The notes under the pieces were generated by a model. The model saw only the letters and a program-made list of their open reading frames with translations, was not told where the DNA came from and did no database searches. Made by a program: the position numbers and the translations under genes. 64,000 bases of DNA from Tragulus kanchil (Eukaryota; Chordata; Mammalia; Artiodactyla; Tragulidae), in the NCBI GenBank assembly GCA_022376925.1, contig JAIOJX010000025.1, positions 7,409,141 through 7,473,140 of the forward strand. The letters are read 5' to 3'. Positions 46,532 through 57,626 of this stretch are shown here, piece by piece; position 1 is the stretch's first letter, and each line of letters starts with the position of its first letter.

Positions 46532-48652
46532 ATGCTTGAAGTTAGATTTCCATAGCTACTGCTGAAGAGTGACTGAGTCTGTTCTCACTGATTTAACAAA
46601 TACAAAAGTTTATAAACCCTGTTGTCTGGTAATAAGTCAAATATGGTAGCCCAAAGAAAAACAAAGGTAGCCTCCTTCATGAAGGAAAACTTTTCGATAG
46701 CTCCTTTAAAACCTAAAAATAATTTATTTATTTGAATTTAAATAAGCATAAACAAATGAATGCTTTTTTCAAGTAATGTATTTTGTATAAAAATTTTTAG
46801 ATTACTATTTTCCCGTAATACTGGAATATTATTTCTGTGAAATAGAAATCTTTTTTAAAGGATGACCTCTGGACATTGCACTCACACTTTCATAGCTATA
46901 AGCCTGTTGAAACACACAAATTGCTCATTTATGTGACTGCATTATCATTTTCCTAAGATAATATCCACTGAGTACTTTTATATACCTAAAGTTAGAAGTT
47001 CTGTTTATGAAATTACTGATGGAATGGAGGTAGAATTTCTCTTGAGTAAGCAATTTCTTCTCCTGCCCCCGGAAGCCACTGTTTACATTATTCACTTTAT
47101 ATGAAGTAAATTTAGGATTTTTTAGAAAGGAAATGACAGTCGCTTTTTCTCTGCTGCTTTTGGTCAAACTGAGTATCCTTAATGTTATATTTTACCTGAA
47201 AAATTTGAAGTTTTGAATAATTTATCAGACTTTAAATTCCCAGAGGACAAAAATAATAGAAAAGGGAAACTCTATGACCCTTGAAAGGATCCTGTTTGCC
47301 TCACATAGATCAGAGAGGTAAACACGATAGTGAGAATTGAGGGGGTTGGGAGGACAAGAACCCTGCCTCCAAAGAGTAAGCACACTAGAGCTGGGGGGCT
47401 CCATATCCTTGCCCAATACCCTCATTTCACACATGAAGAGAAAGATATAAAGGGGCCCACTGACTTCCTGAAGGAACTCAGCTGGCCAACTCCCTTACAA
47501 ACCTCGCTTCCCTGCATCACCCTTCTGTTCACTTGAATAAGTTGGCCTTAAGCTATTTGTCTATATTTCTTGTGAGCTGCAAATCACCTTTTCATATATT
47601 TTAATGCTTGAAGTTAGATTTCCATAGCTACTGCTGAAGAGTGACTGAGTCTGTTCTCACTGATTTAACAAATACAAAAGTTTATAAACCCTGTTGTCTG
47701 GTAATAAGTCAAATATGGTAGCCCAAAGAAAAACAAAGGTAGCCTCCTTCATGAAGGAAAACTTTTCGATAGCTCCTTTAAAACCTAAAAATAATTTATT
47801 TATTTGAATTTAAATAAGCATAAACAAATGAATGCTTTTTTCAAGTAATGTATTTTGTATAAAAATTTTTAGATTACTATTTTCCCGTAATACTGGAATA
47901 TTATTTCTGTGAAATAGAAATCTTTTTTAAAGGATGACCTCTGGACATTGCACTCACACTTTCATAGCTATAAGCCTGTTGAAACACACAAATTGCTCAT
48001 TTATGTGACTGCATTATCATTTTCCTAAGATAATATCCACTGAGTACTTTTATATACCTAAAGTTAGAAGTTCTGTTTATGAAATTACTGATGGAATGGA
48101 GGTAGAATTTCTCTTGAGTAAGCAATTTCTTCTCCTGCCCCCGGAAGCCACTGTTTACATTATTCACTTTATATGAAGTAAATTTAGGATTTTTTAGAAA
48201 GGAAATGACAGTCGCTTTTTCTCTGCTGCTTTTGGTCAAACTGAGTATCCTTAATGTTATATTTTACCTGAAAAATTTGAAGTTTTGAATAATTTATCAG
48301 ACTTTAAATTCCCAGAGGACAAAAATAATAGAAAAGGGAAACTCTATGACCCTTGAAAGGATCCTGTTTGCCTCACATAGATCAGAGAGGTAAACACGAT
48401 AGTGAGAATTGAGGGGGTTGGGAGGACAAGAACCCTGCCTCCAAAGAGTAAGCACACTAGAGCTGGGGGGCTCCATATCCTTGCCCAATACCCTCATTTC
48501 ACACATGAAGAGAAAGATATAAAGGGGCCCACTGACTTCCTGAAGGAACTCAGCTGGCCAACTCCCTTACAAACCTGCGCTTCCCTGCATCACCCTTCTG
48601 TTCACTTGAATAAGTTGGCCTTAAGCTATTTGTCTATATTTCTTGTGAGCTG
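46532..48652. repeat. Direct duplication D13 (46532..47579 and 47604..48652)
   Basis: Offset 1072, with 24 unmatched junction bases and near-identical copies. Its last ~225 bases are also the start of D14. No gene is recognised inside. Confidence 0.95.
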
Positions 48653-50741
48653 AGTAATTCTCTTAAAAGCTTCCTTTTAATATGATAGTGGAGAGCCATT
48701 CAGAGTATCTAGTCTGCCTTTTTGCCAGGACTGAACTCACCCTGGAGGCACCTTTGCTGTTCCCACCCAGCTCCTTCTTGCTCATTCAGCATCCCTCCCC
48801 TACCACACTGGTCACTTTGCATGACCACTCCTGCTGCCTATGATGCCTTTGACCCTGCTATAACCTTTATATTCATCCTCCTCTACTCTCAAGAAATGAA
48901 CTTGCTTATGTTTCTTTTTGTCTGGAGAAGTTCTGTTTTTAAGCCTAGTGCCTAAATAGTGGATCTCGTCAGTAAGTGCTTTTTTCTTTCCCTGTTCCCC
49001 CTTGATTAAAAGTACAGATCAAAGTAGCAGGGTAAGAATCTAGATCATCTGACTTATGGACAGTTTAGCTCCCCAGTCATTCCTTTCAGCTAAGCTCTGA
49101 GGCCTGTCAACTTCGTGGAGTTTGCTTCCAATTTCTTAGACACACACGTAGAATGTATGCTCTTCGCTATGGGTGTTGAGTATGCTCCTGGCTGATGACA
49201 GATCACGAAAGTTCCCCTTTTATGATGTTCCTTTGCCCTCAGGCTGAAGTCCACCTCCTTAACATAACTGAAAAGGCCTCTGTTGACCTGTCCAGCCTTT
49301 GTGTTCTCTTCCCTTAAATGCTCAGATCCAGTCATGCTGACCTAATCTCAGGTGATCTGTTATCTCTGCATTCACAGCAGGCTTCATCCTTCACCAGGCA
49401 AATTCATACCCACACATTCTGTTTGTTTCAGCTGACATGACATCCTTTGGAAAGCTTTGCCCAACCTTGGATTTGATGCTGTTTCCATGGTAGCTCAGGG
49501 AGTAAAGAATCCGTTTGCAATGCAGGAGACCCTGGTTTGATTCCTAGATCAGGAAGTTCCCCTGAAGAAGGGATAGGCTACCCACCAAGAACCCTGCCTT
49601 CAAAGAGTAAGCACACTAGAGCTGGGGGGCTCCATATCCTTGCTCAATACCCTCATTTCACACATGAAGAGAAAGATATAAAGGGGCCCACTGACTTCCT
49701 GAAGGAACTCAGCTGGCCAACTCCCTTACAAACCTCGCTTCCCTGCATCACCCTTCTGTTCACTTGAATAAGTTGGCCTTAAGCTATTTGTCTATATTTC
49801 TTGTGAGCTGAGTAATTCTCTTAAAAGTTTCCTTTTAATATGATAGTGGAGAGCCATTCAGAGTATCTAGTCTGCCTTTTTGCCAGGACTGAACTCACCC
49901 TGGAGGCACCTTTGCTGTTCCCACCCAGCTCCTTCTTGCTCATTCAGCATCCCTCCCCTACCACACTGGTCACTTTGCATGACCACTCCTGCTGCCTATG
50001 ATGCCTTTGACCCTGCTATAACCTTTATATTCATCCTCCTCTACTCTCAAGAAATGAACTTGCTTATGTTTCTTTTTGTCTGGAGAAGTTCTGTTTTTAA
50101 GCCTAGTGCCTAAATAGTGGATCTCGTCAGTAAGTGCTTTTTTCTTTCCCTGTTCCCCCTTGATTAAAAGTACAGATCAAAGTAGCAGGGTAAGAATCTA
50201 GATCATCTGACTTATGGACAGTTTAGCTCCCCAGTCATTCCTTTCAGCTAAGCTCTGAGGCCTGTCAACTTCGTGGAGTTTGCTTCCAATTTCTTAGACA
50301 CACACGTAGAATGTATGCTCTTCGCTATGGGTGTTGAGTATGCTCCTGGCTGATGACAGATCACGAAAGTTCCCTTCTATGATGTTCCTTTGCCCTCAGG
50401 CTGAAGTCCACCTCCTTAACATAACTGAAAAGGCCTCTGTTGACCTGTCCAGCCTTTGTGTTCTCTTCCCTTAAATGCTCAGATCCAGTCATGCTGACCT
50501 AATCTCAGGTGATCTGTTATCTCTGCATTCACAGCAGGCTTCATCCTTCACCAGGCAAATTCATACCCACACATTCTGTTTGTTTCAGCTGACATGACAT
50601 CCTTTGGAAAGCTTTGCCCAACCTTGGATTTGATGCTGTTTCCATGGTAGCTCAGGGAGTAAAGAATCCGTTTGCAATGCAGGAGACCCTGGTTTGATTC
50701 CTAGATCAGGAAGTTCCCCTGAAGAAGGGATAGGCTACCCA
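48427..50741. repeat. Direct duplication D14 (48427..49583 and 49585..50741)
   Basis: Offset 1158, abutting. It overlaps D13, so about 225 bases occur at 47356, 48427 and 49585. The unit ends inside a Bov-tA SINE that is complete only after copy 2. Confidence 0.95.
49090..49480 (+). repeat. L2-like LINE fragment (copy at ~50248..50636)
   Basis: CCCTCAGGCTGAAGTCCACC, AGGCCTCTGTTGACCTGTCC and CATCCTTTGGAAAGCTTTGCC fit an L2 3' region. The second copy is in D14. Confidence 0.5.
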
Positions 50742-50845
50742 CTCTAGTATTCTTGCCTGGAGAATCCCCACGGACAGAGGAACCTGGTGGGCTGCAGTTC
50801 ATGGGGTCCCAGAGTTAGTCATGACTTAGCAACTACACACACACA
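50643..50845 (+). repeat. Bov-tA SINE (5' half also at 49485..49583)
   Basis: GGTAGCTCAGGGAGTAAAGAA, CCCTGGTTTGATTCCTAGATC and TATTCTTGCCTGGAGAATCC. The copy at 49485 stops at the D14 junction, as the truncated SINE does in D2. Confidence 0.9.
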
Positions 50846-50969
50846 TCACAGCAAGTATCCTAACATGGTATACTCTTGGGTCATGAACTTACAAATCTTT
50901 CACTCAGCTATGAAGTCCCTGAGAGGGTTTGTTTGCCTCAGTACTTGCATGATACTTCATCCTATAATT

Positions 50970-51335
50970 TCATTTTAAAATGTTTATCTTTTTAATTGAA
51001 GTAAAACATGTATCTCAGAAAGCACATAAATCATATATGCACAGCTGGATGGGTTTTCATAAATTAAAGTCACGCTGTGTAACTAGCAGAAATCAAGAAA
51101 TGGAACATTATCCCTCGAATTCCTCTTTATGCTCCTTTTCAGTCTTTGCCCCTCTGACCTCTAACACAAAAGAATGTTGCCTGAACTTTATATAAATGGA
51201 ATCATACAGTACATATTCTTTTTTGTGTCTGTCTTCTTTTTCTCAATATTATGTTTGTAAGATTCTAAAAAATAAGTAATATTGCAGTAGCTAAGATTTT
51301 AATCAATGTATATGAGATGTTTTCTGTATCACCAG
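50970..51335 (-). repeat. Old L1M 3'-UTR fragment
   Basis: AGAAATCAAGAAATGGAACA, CTTTATATAAATGGAATCATAC and CTCAATATTATGTTTGTAAG are typical of old mammalian L1M 3' ends. Orientation is uncertain. Confidence 0.55.
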
Positions 51336-51429
51336 TTCATAAAGAAGGCAGCTATCAAGAGGCATGCATGCCATTTCTCTCTAGAGGGTGCCTGCTCAGC
51401 GTTCTTTACTGTCATTCCTAACAGAAACT

Positions 51430-51650
51430 ACTTTTGTTCCTGTGACCCATGCAACCCATATGAATCACAGAGGGGGTGAACCGGATTGGTAGTCTTACCC
51501 TTTCTTGTCAGTGATTGGCTGAGGAATGTGAGTCCCCATTTTGACCAATAAGACCTGAAGGGTGGTTTCCTGGGGCTCTTGGGAAACTTTGTGCCCACCT
51601 CTCCAGGAATGTTTGCAGAAGTGACCCCTAAACTCTTTCTGGATGTTGTC
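51430..51650. repeat. Old interspersed repeat, family not assigned
   Basis: GTCAGTGATTGGCTGAGGAA, TTTTGACCAATAAGACCTG and GGGGCTCTTGGGAAACTTTG are a combination seen widely in mammals, probably a MER-type DNA element; I cannot name it. Confidence 0.5.
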
Positions 51651-51869
51651 ATGTGTAGGTGTGAGACTCATACGTCTAAGGATATCCCATCAACAGACTT
51701 GAGAGTGAAGTCAATACAAAGAGAAAGCACCAAGAATCACTAAGAAATAGGGCTGTCTACAGAACTGTCATCCTTGAGCCTATCCTGCCTCTGAGTTTCC
51801 AGATCTGTCAATCAGTAAATCTCATAGTTTAATCCAGTTAGAGGTTTTTCATGTTTGCTCTTTTTTTTG

Positions 51870-51978
51870 ATACTTAAAACTAAGGGCGGCCAGTGGACTT
51901 GCCCTCTGTGATGGCCCACACTCTGTCTGTGGAGTGTGCTTTTCTCTGAATCTGAATAAATCCATTTCTTACCTATCA
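51870..51978 (+). repeat. Possible ERV LTR 3' fragment
   Basis: CTGTGGAGTGTGCTTTTCTC followed by CTGAATAAATCCATTTCTTA reads like the R-U5 end of a ruminant endogenous-retrovirus LTR. No second LTR or internal coding region is seen. Tentative. Confidence 0.35.
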
Positions 51979-52003
51979 AAACAAACAAACAAACAAACAA
52001 ACA
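51978..52003 (+). repeat. (CAAA)n microsatellite
   Basis: Six tandem AAAC/ACAA units end the putative LTR fragment. Confidence 0.9.
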
Positions 52004-52402
52004 ACTAAGGACATTAGTAACCAACATATCTCCTAAAGATTTGGATTCTTACCTGCAAGACACATTTACCTGAATGAAGAGTGGTGTGGTGTTAGTTGTG
52101 GTAATGAGATGATAGTCAGGCAGCCGGAGATGGAATGGCATGAGATGGGGCTGAGAAGGAAACCCCTCAAGATCAAGGTAGTCTGGCACTTTCTTTGTTA
52201 CCTTGGGCAAAGGCTCTGAGGCTCCAATGCTGTAGACTTGGGAGTCAAGTAACCAATGGAAAACAACACTCTGAGTGGTAGGGAATGGAGGCAGCTCTGT
52301 GTGCCTGTAAGGAGAGAGGCTTTTTCTTCTCTCCCTCCTGTGGAGGAAATGATGGTGAGAGCAACTACAGTTGTGTAATCCTAGCTGCCAAAGGGAATTT
52401 CT

Positions 52403-52535
52403 TTCTTTCTTTTTTTGGGGGGAGGGGGACCCATACCACATGAGGCATGTAGTTCTCCAACCAGGGATTGAACTCACGCTCCCTGCAATGGAAGCATGGA
52501 GTCTTAACCACTGGACCACCAGGGAAGCCTCCCCA
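52403..52535 (-). repeat. CHRS-type SINE
   Basis: TTTCTTTTTTTGGGG tail, CATGTAGTTCTCCAACCAGGG and TTAACCACTGGACCACCAGGG. Flanking CCAAAGGGAATTTCTT (about 52387-52402) and CCAAGGGAATTTCTT (about 52537-52551) form the target-site duplication. Confidence 0.88.
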
Positions 52536-52551
52536 CCCCAAGGGAATTTCT

Positions 52552-54035
52552 TCAGAGAACAGGGATTGCACCCACTGGTTGATGGTAGTATATGTCCAAG
52601 AAGACAGAGATTCTCAAATAATGGACACGCAGTGTGGCACAGGTATCACCAGACTCTTGGTGTTTTCCCAACACTCGTGTGATCATGAGAGCCACAAGAG
52701 TTACAGGAAAGGGCCTCCTGGCTAATGAAACAAGTTTTTTTGTTTTTCTGGTCCCCTTTCCCTGAGGTGAGAGTAGCTGTTATTGCCCACAGGGACTGCG
52801 GAAGCATGTTTGGGGGTCTTGGAGTTACCATGGAGGGACAGCTCTCCCACAGGAAGGACAGTCTATAATGTAGAGGCTCAGAGTGATGTAGGCTGAAAAT
52901 GAAAACTAGTTCTTCCTCTCAGGCTAGGCAAGTGGGGTAGATCAGTCCCATTTACATGGGGACATTAAGGAGATGTTGTGAATAAGGCAACATCTGATTT
53001 GACCGAAAAGGAAGGATAGCATTTACAATAGAAGTGATAAGAAAGATATTTCAATTAAAGAGAGCTGAATGTGCAGAGGCAGAAGGACAGGAAAGAGAGA
53101 AGCGGGTACAGGACCCAATGAGGAGATCACTGGCTCTGCTGGAGGACCTGTGAGGATAGGGGAGGCCTGAGGACAGAGGAGCATTGTGAAAGCCTCAGAA
53201 GAGGTATGACTCTTCTAGGCAATGGAGAACAAGGAAAGAATGTTAAACATGTCAGTATTAAACATAGTACTGACACGTGACTCAAGATGATTCAAATCAG
53301 AATGAACAGGAAAGGAAAAGGCAGAAACTGGGAAGACCAAATTAGAACCCAAAAGTAAAAGAACAGAGGAGAGGAGGTGAATTAGGATGGTGGTTACAGA
53401 CTGTAGAGAAAGGGGAGGATTTACGGAGGTGAGCTTGACAGGAGTCGGTATCTGATTGGCTGTGAGTATTGCATGATTAAGAAGAACTGGATCATTGTCA
53501 CAAATGCTGGTCCCAGAGGTTGATAAAATTGTCACACCATGTTACATTTGCTGCATAACCATTTTGCTAGTGAAATGATTCCCAACTCGCAGGCTCTTTG
53601 GAGAGTATATTTGTAACAAAATGAGACAAAAAACAGAGTGATGAAGTGGTACATGTGAAAAGAATTTGCCTGAAACAGCTTTGTCTATACCAGGGGCTTA
53701 GCAGTCTTCCTGCTTTTGGCCAAGCACAACTGTGCATTCCAGAGGTGGTGATGGAGAGAGAAGTGTGTTTAGAGCCCTCTGTGCCTTCACTGTCCTTACT
53801 CATTATCTGAACCTGCCAGCACTCAGTCACTGATGGCCAAATAATTAGGGATGTACTTTTTATAGTTTTTCCAAATCTGGTTTATTGGCTCGCATGCACT
53901 CATTTTCTAAGCAGGAAAACTGAGCTTGTAACTTGATGTCAAAGCATAATTTGCTTTATTATTAAAGAGGAGGAATTAGGAATGCACTTCTTAAAGAAAG
54001 GATGCCGAAAAGCTTTCTTGATGAAGACAGAGGTA
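52552..54035. other. Intergenic stretch, nothing recognised
   Basis: Single-copy. Several ORFs of 60-110 codons on both strands have no family signature, and no splice-framed exon is supportable. Confidence 0.45.
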
Positions 54036-54047
54036 ACAATACCTTTT

Positions 54048-54348
54048 TTTTGGGCAGGGGGTGGGATAGGGTGGGAAGAGGGGGCAGACGGGCTACTTCT
54101 ATTGGTCTTTCATTTATCTATTTTCATCCATCTTTCTTCTTGGGCCCATGTGGGCCTCCCATCGCAGTGGCCTCTATTGTCGCAGAGCACAGGCTCGGGG
54201 CACATGCGCTCCAGAGCTCCGGCTCGATAATTGGACACATCGGTCCAGCCGCTCCACGGCACATGGGATCCTCCCAGGCCAGGGATTGAACCGGCTCCCC
54301 TTGTACTGCAAGGCAATGTCCTTACCCACTGGACCACTGGAGAAGCCC
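54048..54348 (-). repeat. Lineage-specific tRNA-Glu SINE, subfamily B
   Basis: The GGGCAGGGGGTGGGATAGGG tail block, GGTCTTTCATTTATCTATTT and CGCAGAGCACAGGCTCGGGG body, with the head at the right. Target-site duplication ACAATACCTTTT at 54036..54047 and 54349..54360. Confidence 0.93.
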
Positions 54349-54360
54349 ACAATACCTTTT

Positions 54361-55104
54361 AACGGAGCATTTTTTCAAAGAATAACTTTAATAGCTCTCT
54401 CCCTGAGGGAAGACCACAGTCTCTCTATCATAGGGCCTAGTTGCTCATGGTAGTTGCTCTCAAAATATCCATAAAATAAATAGCAGGAAAAGACAGCAGC
54501 AAAAAGAGAAGACCTGAGATGGGAGGAATACTAAGCAGTGAGAGAATTTTAAAGCTTTTATGCCAGGAGAGCACTCTTACACTCAAATAATAGATCTTTA
54601 GAGAAAAAAAATAGGAAGAGGGAAGAGTGTTTACTCCTGATAACTATTTGGTTCACTCATTTATAAGATTTGACTTAAGAGTTGGGATTAAGTTTATGGG
54701 GAAATCTCAGTTCTCGAGATTCTTAACAGATTTAAGTTACTCATATCCTTTAATTTTGTTGGATTCAAGAACATCTTGGGGACTGATGAAAAATAAAAAT
54801 CCTCAGGGCCCATCACTTCTTCCTCAGGAAGAATCTAGAACTCACAGTGTTTACTTAATTGCAACTTTGGATGTTTAACAGACTGTTTAATCTCTCAGAT
54901 TTACATTGCTTTGTGTAATCTAGAGATCTAATTTTTATTCCACATAGTAGAGTCATTAACTATCCTCAAAAGACAATGTTGAATATCTGAGTTATATTTT
55001 ACTTTGTAGTTAATCCTGCAGAGTACCATAAAAAGGAAAAGTATTAGTGTTTAATGCAGAGCAATTAATAACATGTAATAAAAATGAAAGGGCTCAATAA
55101 AAAT
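54361..55104. other. Intergenic stretch, nothing recognised
   Basis: No gene or assigned repeat. Confidence 0.45.
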
Positions 55105-55300
55105 GGTGGCTCAATGGTAAAGAATCCACCTGCCAATGCAGGAGACCCAGGTTTGATCCCTGGATCAAGAAGATCCCCTGGAGAAGGAAATGGCAGCACA
55201 CTCCAGTATTCTTGCTTGGGAAATCCCATGGACAGGGAAGCCTGGTGGGCTACAGTCCATGGGGTTGAATAAGAGTCAGACACGACGTAGTGACTAGGCA
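55105..55300 (+). repeat. Bov-tA SINE
   Basis: GGTGGCTCAATGGTAAAGAA, GAAGATCCCCTGGAGAAGGA, CATGGACAGGGAAGCCTGGT and GAGTCAGACACGACGTAGTG give a near-complete plus-strand element. Confidence 0.94.
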
Positions 55301-55366
55301 ATAAAAACAACCAAAAAAATGAAAAGCGTTAAGTAGTAAGGAGGTGGTATCCCCTCAACCGTTCTT

Positions 55367-57626
55367 CCAATTCCATCATTTGCTGAAGGTTTTCCAAGAG
55401 AAAATAAAAATATTGGGATTCTATTTTAATTGCACAACAGGGAGGAAAAGTGCTTAACTGCCATTACAACCTGTTGAAAAGCAGATGGGTTTTGAACCAA
55501 AACATGAAGGTAATGTTATGCCTTTAGAAATTCTGTGTCTCTACTATGATTTAAAATGTTATAGCTTACAGTAATCATCTTGACAAAGGAAAAAATGAAT
55601 AAAAAGTATGAGTAATTATCATGAATCTACATTTCAAGCTGTGAATAAGGGAAAAAGGCATAACCTAGCTAAAATTCTCATCCAAGCGAATACTCCTTCA
55701 AATGCATCAAGGAATTTTTAGAAATAATTTCATCATGAAAGAAGGAGTCAAACATCACTGTCCTAAACCTGATCTAAAAATCAGTAATAAAAGCTCTTAT
55801 TCTGTTGGTTTTATCACTTCATTATGTTTCTCTTTGTCAGCATTCAGAAATTTAACAGTGACTTGAATGAACCTGCCTTTTCCCTTCATCCTTTCTTCCT
55901 TGCCTTTTTCTAGTCCATCCTTTCATTCCTTCCTTCTTCCTTCCATTCTTTTGAATGAAGGGAAGAAGTAGTCAGATGTTATCATTTCCTAGATCAAGAA
56001 AATCAATTGAAGATTTTCATAGACTTGCTAGCAGTATCAGCTGCTATTGTTGCATAACAACCAACCTCAAAACAATGATTTCAAAGAACAGTTTAGTTCA
56101 TGATACTGCAAGTCTAAATGGTAATTTAGGCTGATATTATCTGGACCCCCTTATGTGTCTGCAGGCAACAATTTAATGGCAAGATAACTCTGTTTCCAAA
56201 GCTTGGCTGGCTCTCTCCTACGTGTTTTCTCATTCTGCAGAAGGCTAGCCAGAGCTTGTGCTCAAGATGGAGGCAGAGGTTCAAGAGACAAAGTGGAAGC
56301 AAGTAAGGGTTCTTGGGGACTAGGCTTAAAAGTGACACAAGTTCTCTTCTGTCTCTTCTGTTAGCCTAAGCAAGTAACAAGGCCAACTTAAATTCAAGAT
56401 GTGGGAAACAGACTCTTTTCTCTTAATGGGAGGAGAGGTAACGTGGCATTCAAAAGGCATGAATAAAGGGAGGCTGTCAAGGAAATGTCACCCAATTCCA
56501 TCATTTGCTGAAGGTTTTCCAAGAGAAAATAAAAATATTGGGATTCTATTTTAATTGCACAACAGGGAGGAAAAGTGCTTAACTGCCATTACAACCTGTT
56601 GAAAAGCAGATGGGTTTTGAACCAAAACATGAAGGTAATGTTATGCCTTTAGAAATTCTGTGTCTCCACTATGATTTAAAATGTTATAGCTTACAGTAAT
56701 CATCTTGGCAAAGGAAAAAATGAATAAAAAGTATGAGTAATTATCATGAATCTACATTTCAAGCTGTGAATAAGGGAAAAAGGCATAACCTAGCTAAAAT
56801 TCTCATCCAAGCGAATACTCCTTCAAATGCATCAAGGAATTTTTAGAAATAATTTCATCATGAAAGAAGGAGTCAAACATCACTGTCCTAAACCTGATCT
56901 AAAAATCAATAATAAAAGCTCTTATTCTTTTGGTTTTATCACTTCATTGTGTTTCTCTTTGTCAGCATTCAGAAATTTAACAGTGACTTGAATGAACCTG
57001 CCTTTTCCCTTCATCCTTTCTTCCTTGCCTTTTTCTAGTCCATCCTTTCATTCCTTCCTTCTTCCTTCCATTCTTTTGAATGAAGGGAAGAAGTAGTCAG
57101 ATGTTATCATTTCCTAGATCAAGAAAATCAATTGAAGATTTTCATAGACTTGCTAGCAGTATCAGCTGCTATTGTTGCGTAACAACCAACCTCAAAACAA
57201 TGATTTCAAAGAACAGTTTAGTTCATGATACTGCAAGTCAAACTGGTAATTTAGGCTGATATTATCTGGACCCGCTTATGTGTCTGCAGGCAACAATTTA
57301 ATGGCAAGATAACTCTGTTTCCAAAGCTTGGCTGGCACCTCTTGGCTCTCTCCTACGTGTTTTCTCATTCTGCAGAAGGCTAGCCAGAGCTTGTGCTCAA
57401 GATGGAGGCAGAGGTTCAAGAGACAAAGTGGAAGCAGGTAAGGGTTCTTGGGGACTAGGCTTAAAAGTGACACAAGTTCTCTTCTGTCGTATTCTGTTAG
57501 CCTAAGCAAGTAACAATGCCAACTTAAATTCAAGATGTGGGAAACAGACTCTTTTCTCTTAATGGGAGGAGAGGTAACGTGGCATTCAAAAGGCATGAAT
57601 AAAGGGAGGCTGTCAAGGAAATGTCA
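55367..57626. repeat. Direct duplication D15 (55367..56490 and 56492..57626)
   Basis: Offset 1125 rising to 1136 through a few indels, abutting. The last ~95 bases recur as the start of D16. Confidence 0.94.
56030..56470. repeat. Old interspersed repeat, family not assigned (copy at ~57155..57605)
   Basis: GCTGCTATTGTTGCATAACA, CAAGTAACAAGGCCAACTTA and CTCTTAATGGGAGGAGAGGT are a familiar mammalian-wide repeat string. I recognise the pattern but cannot assign the family. The second copy is in D15. Confidence 0.5.
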
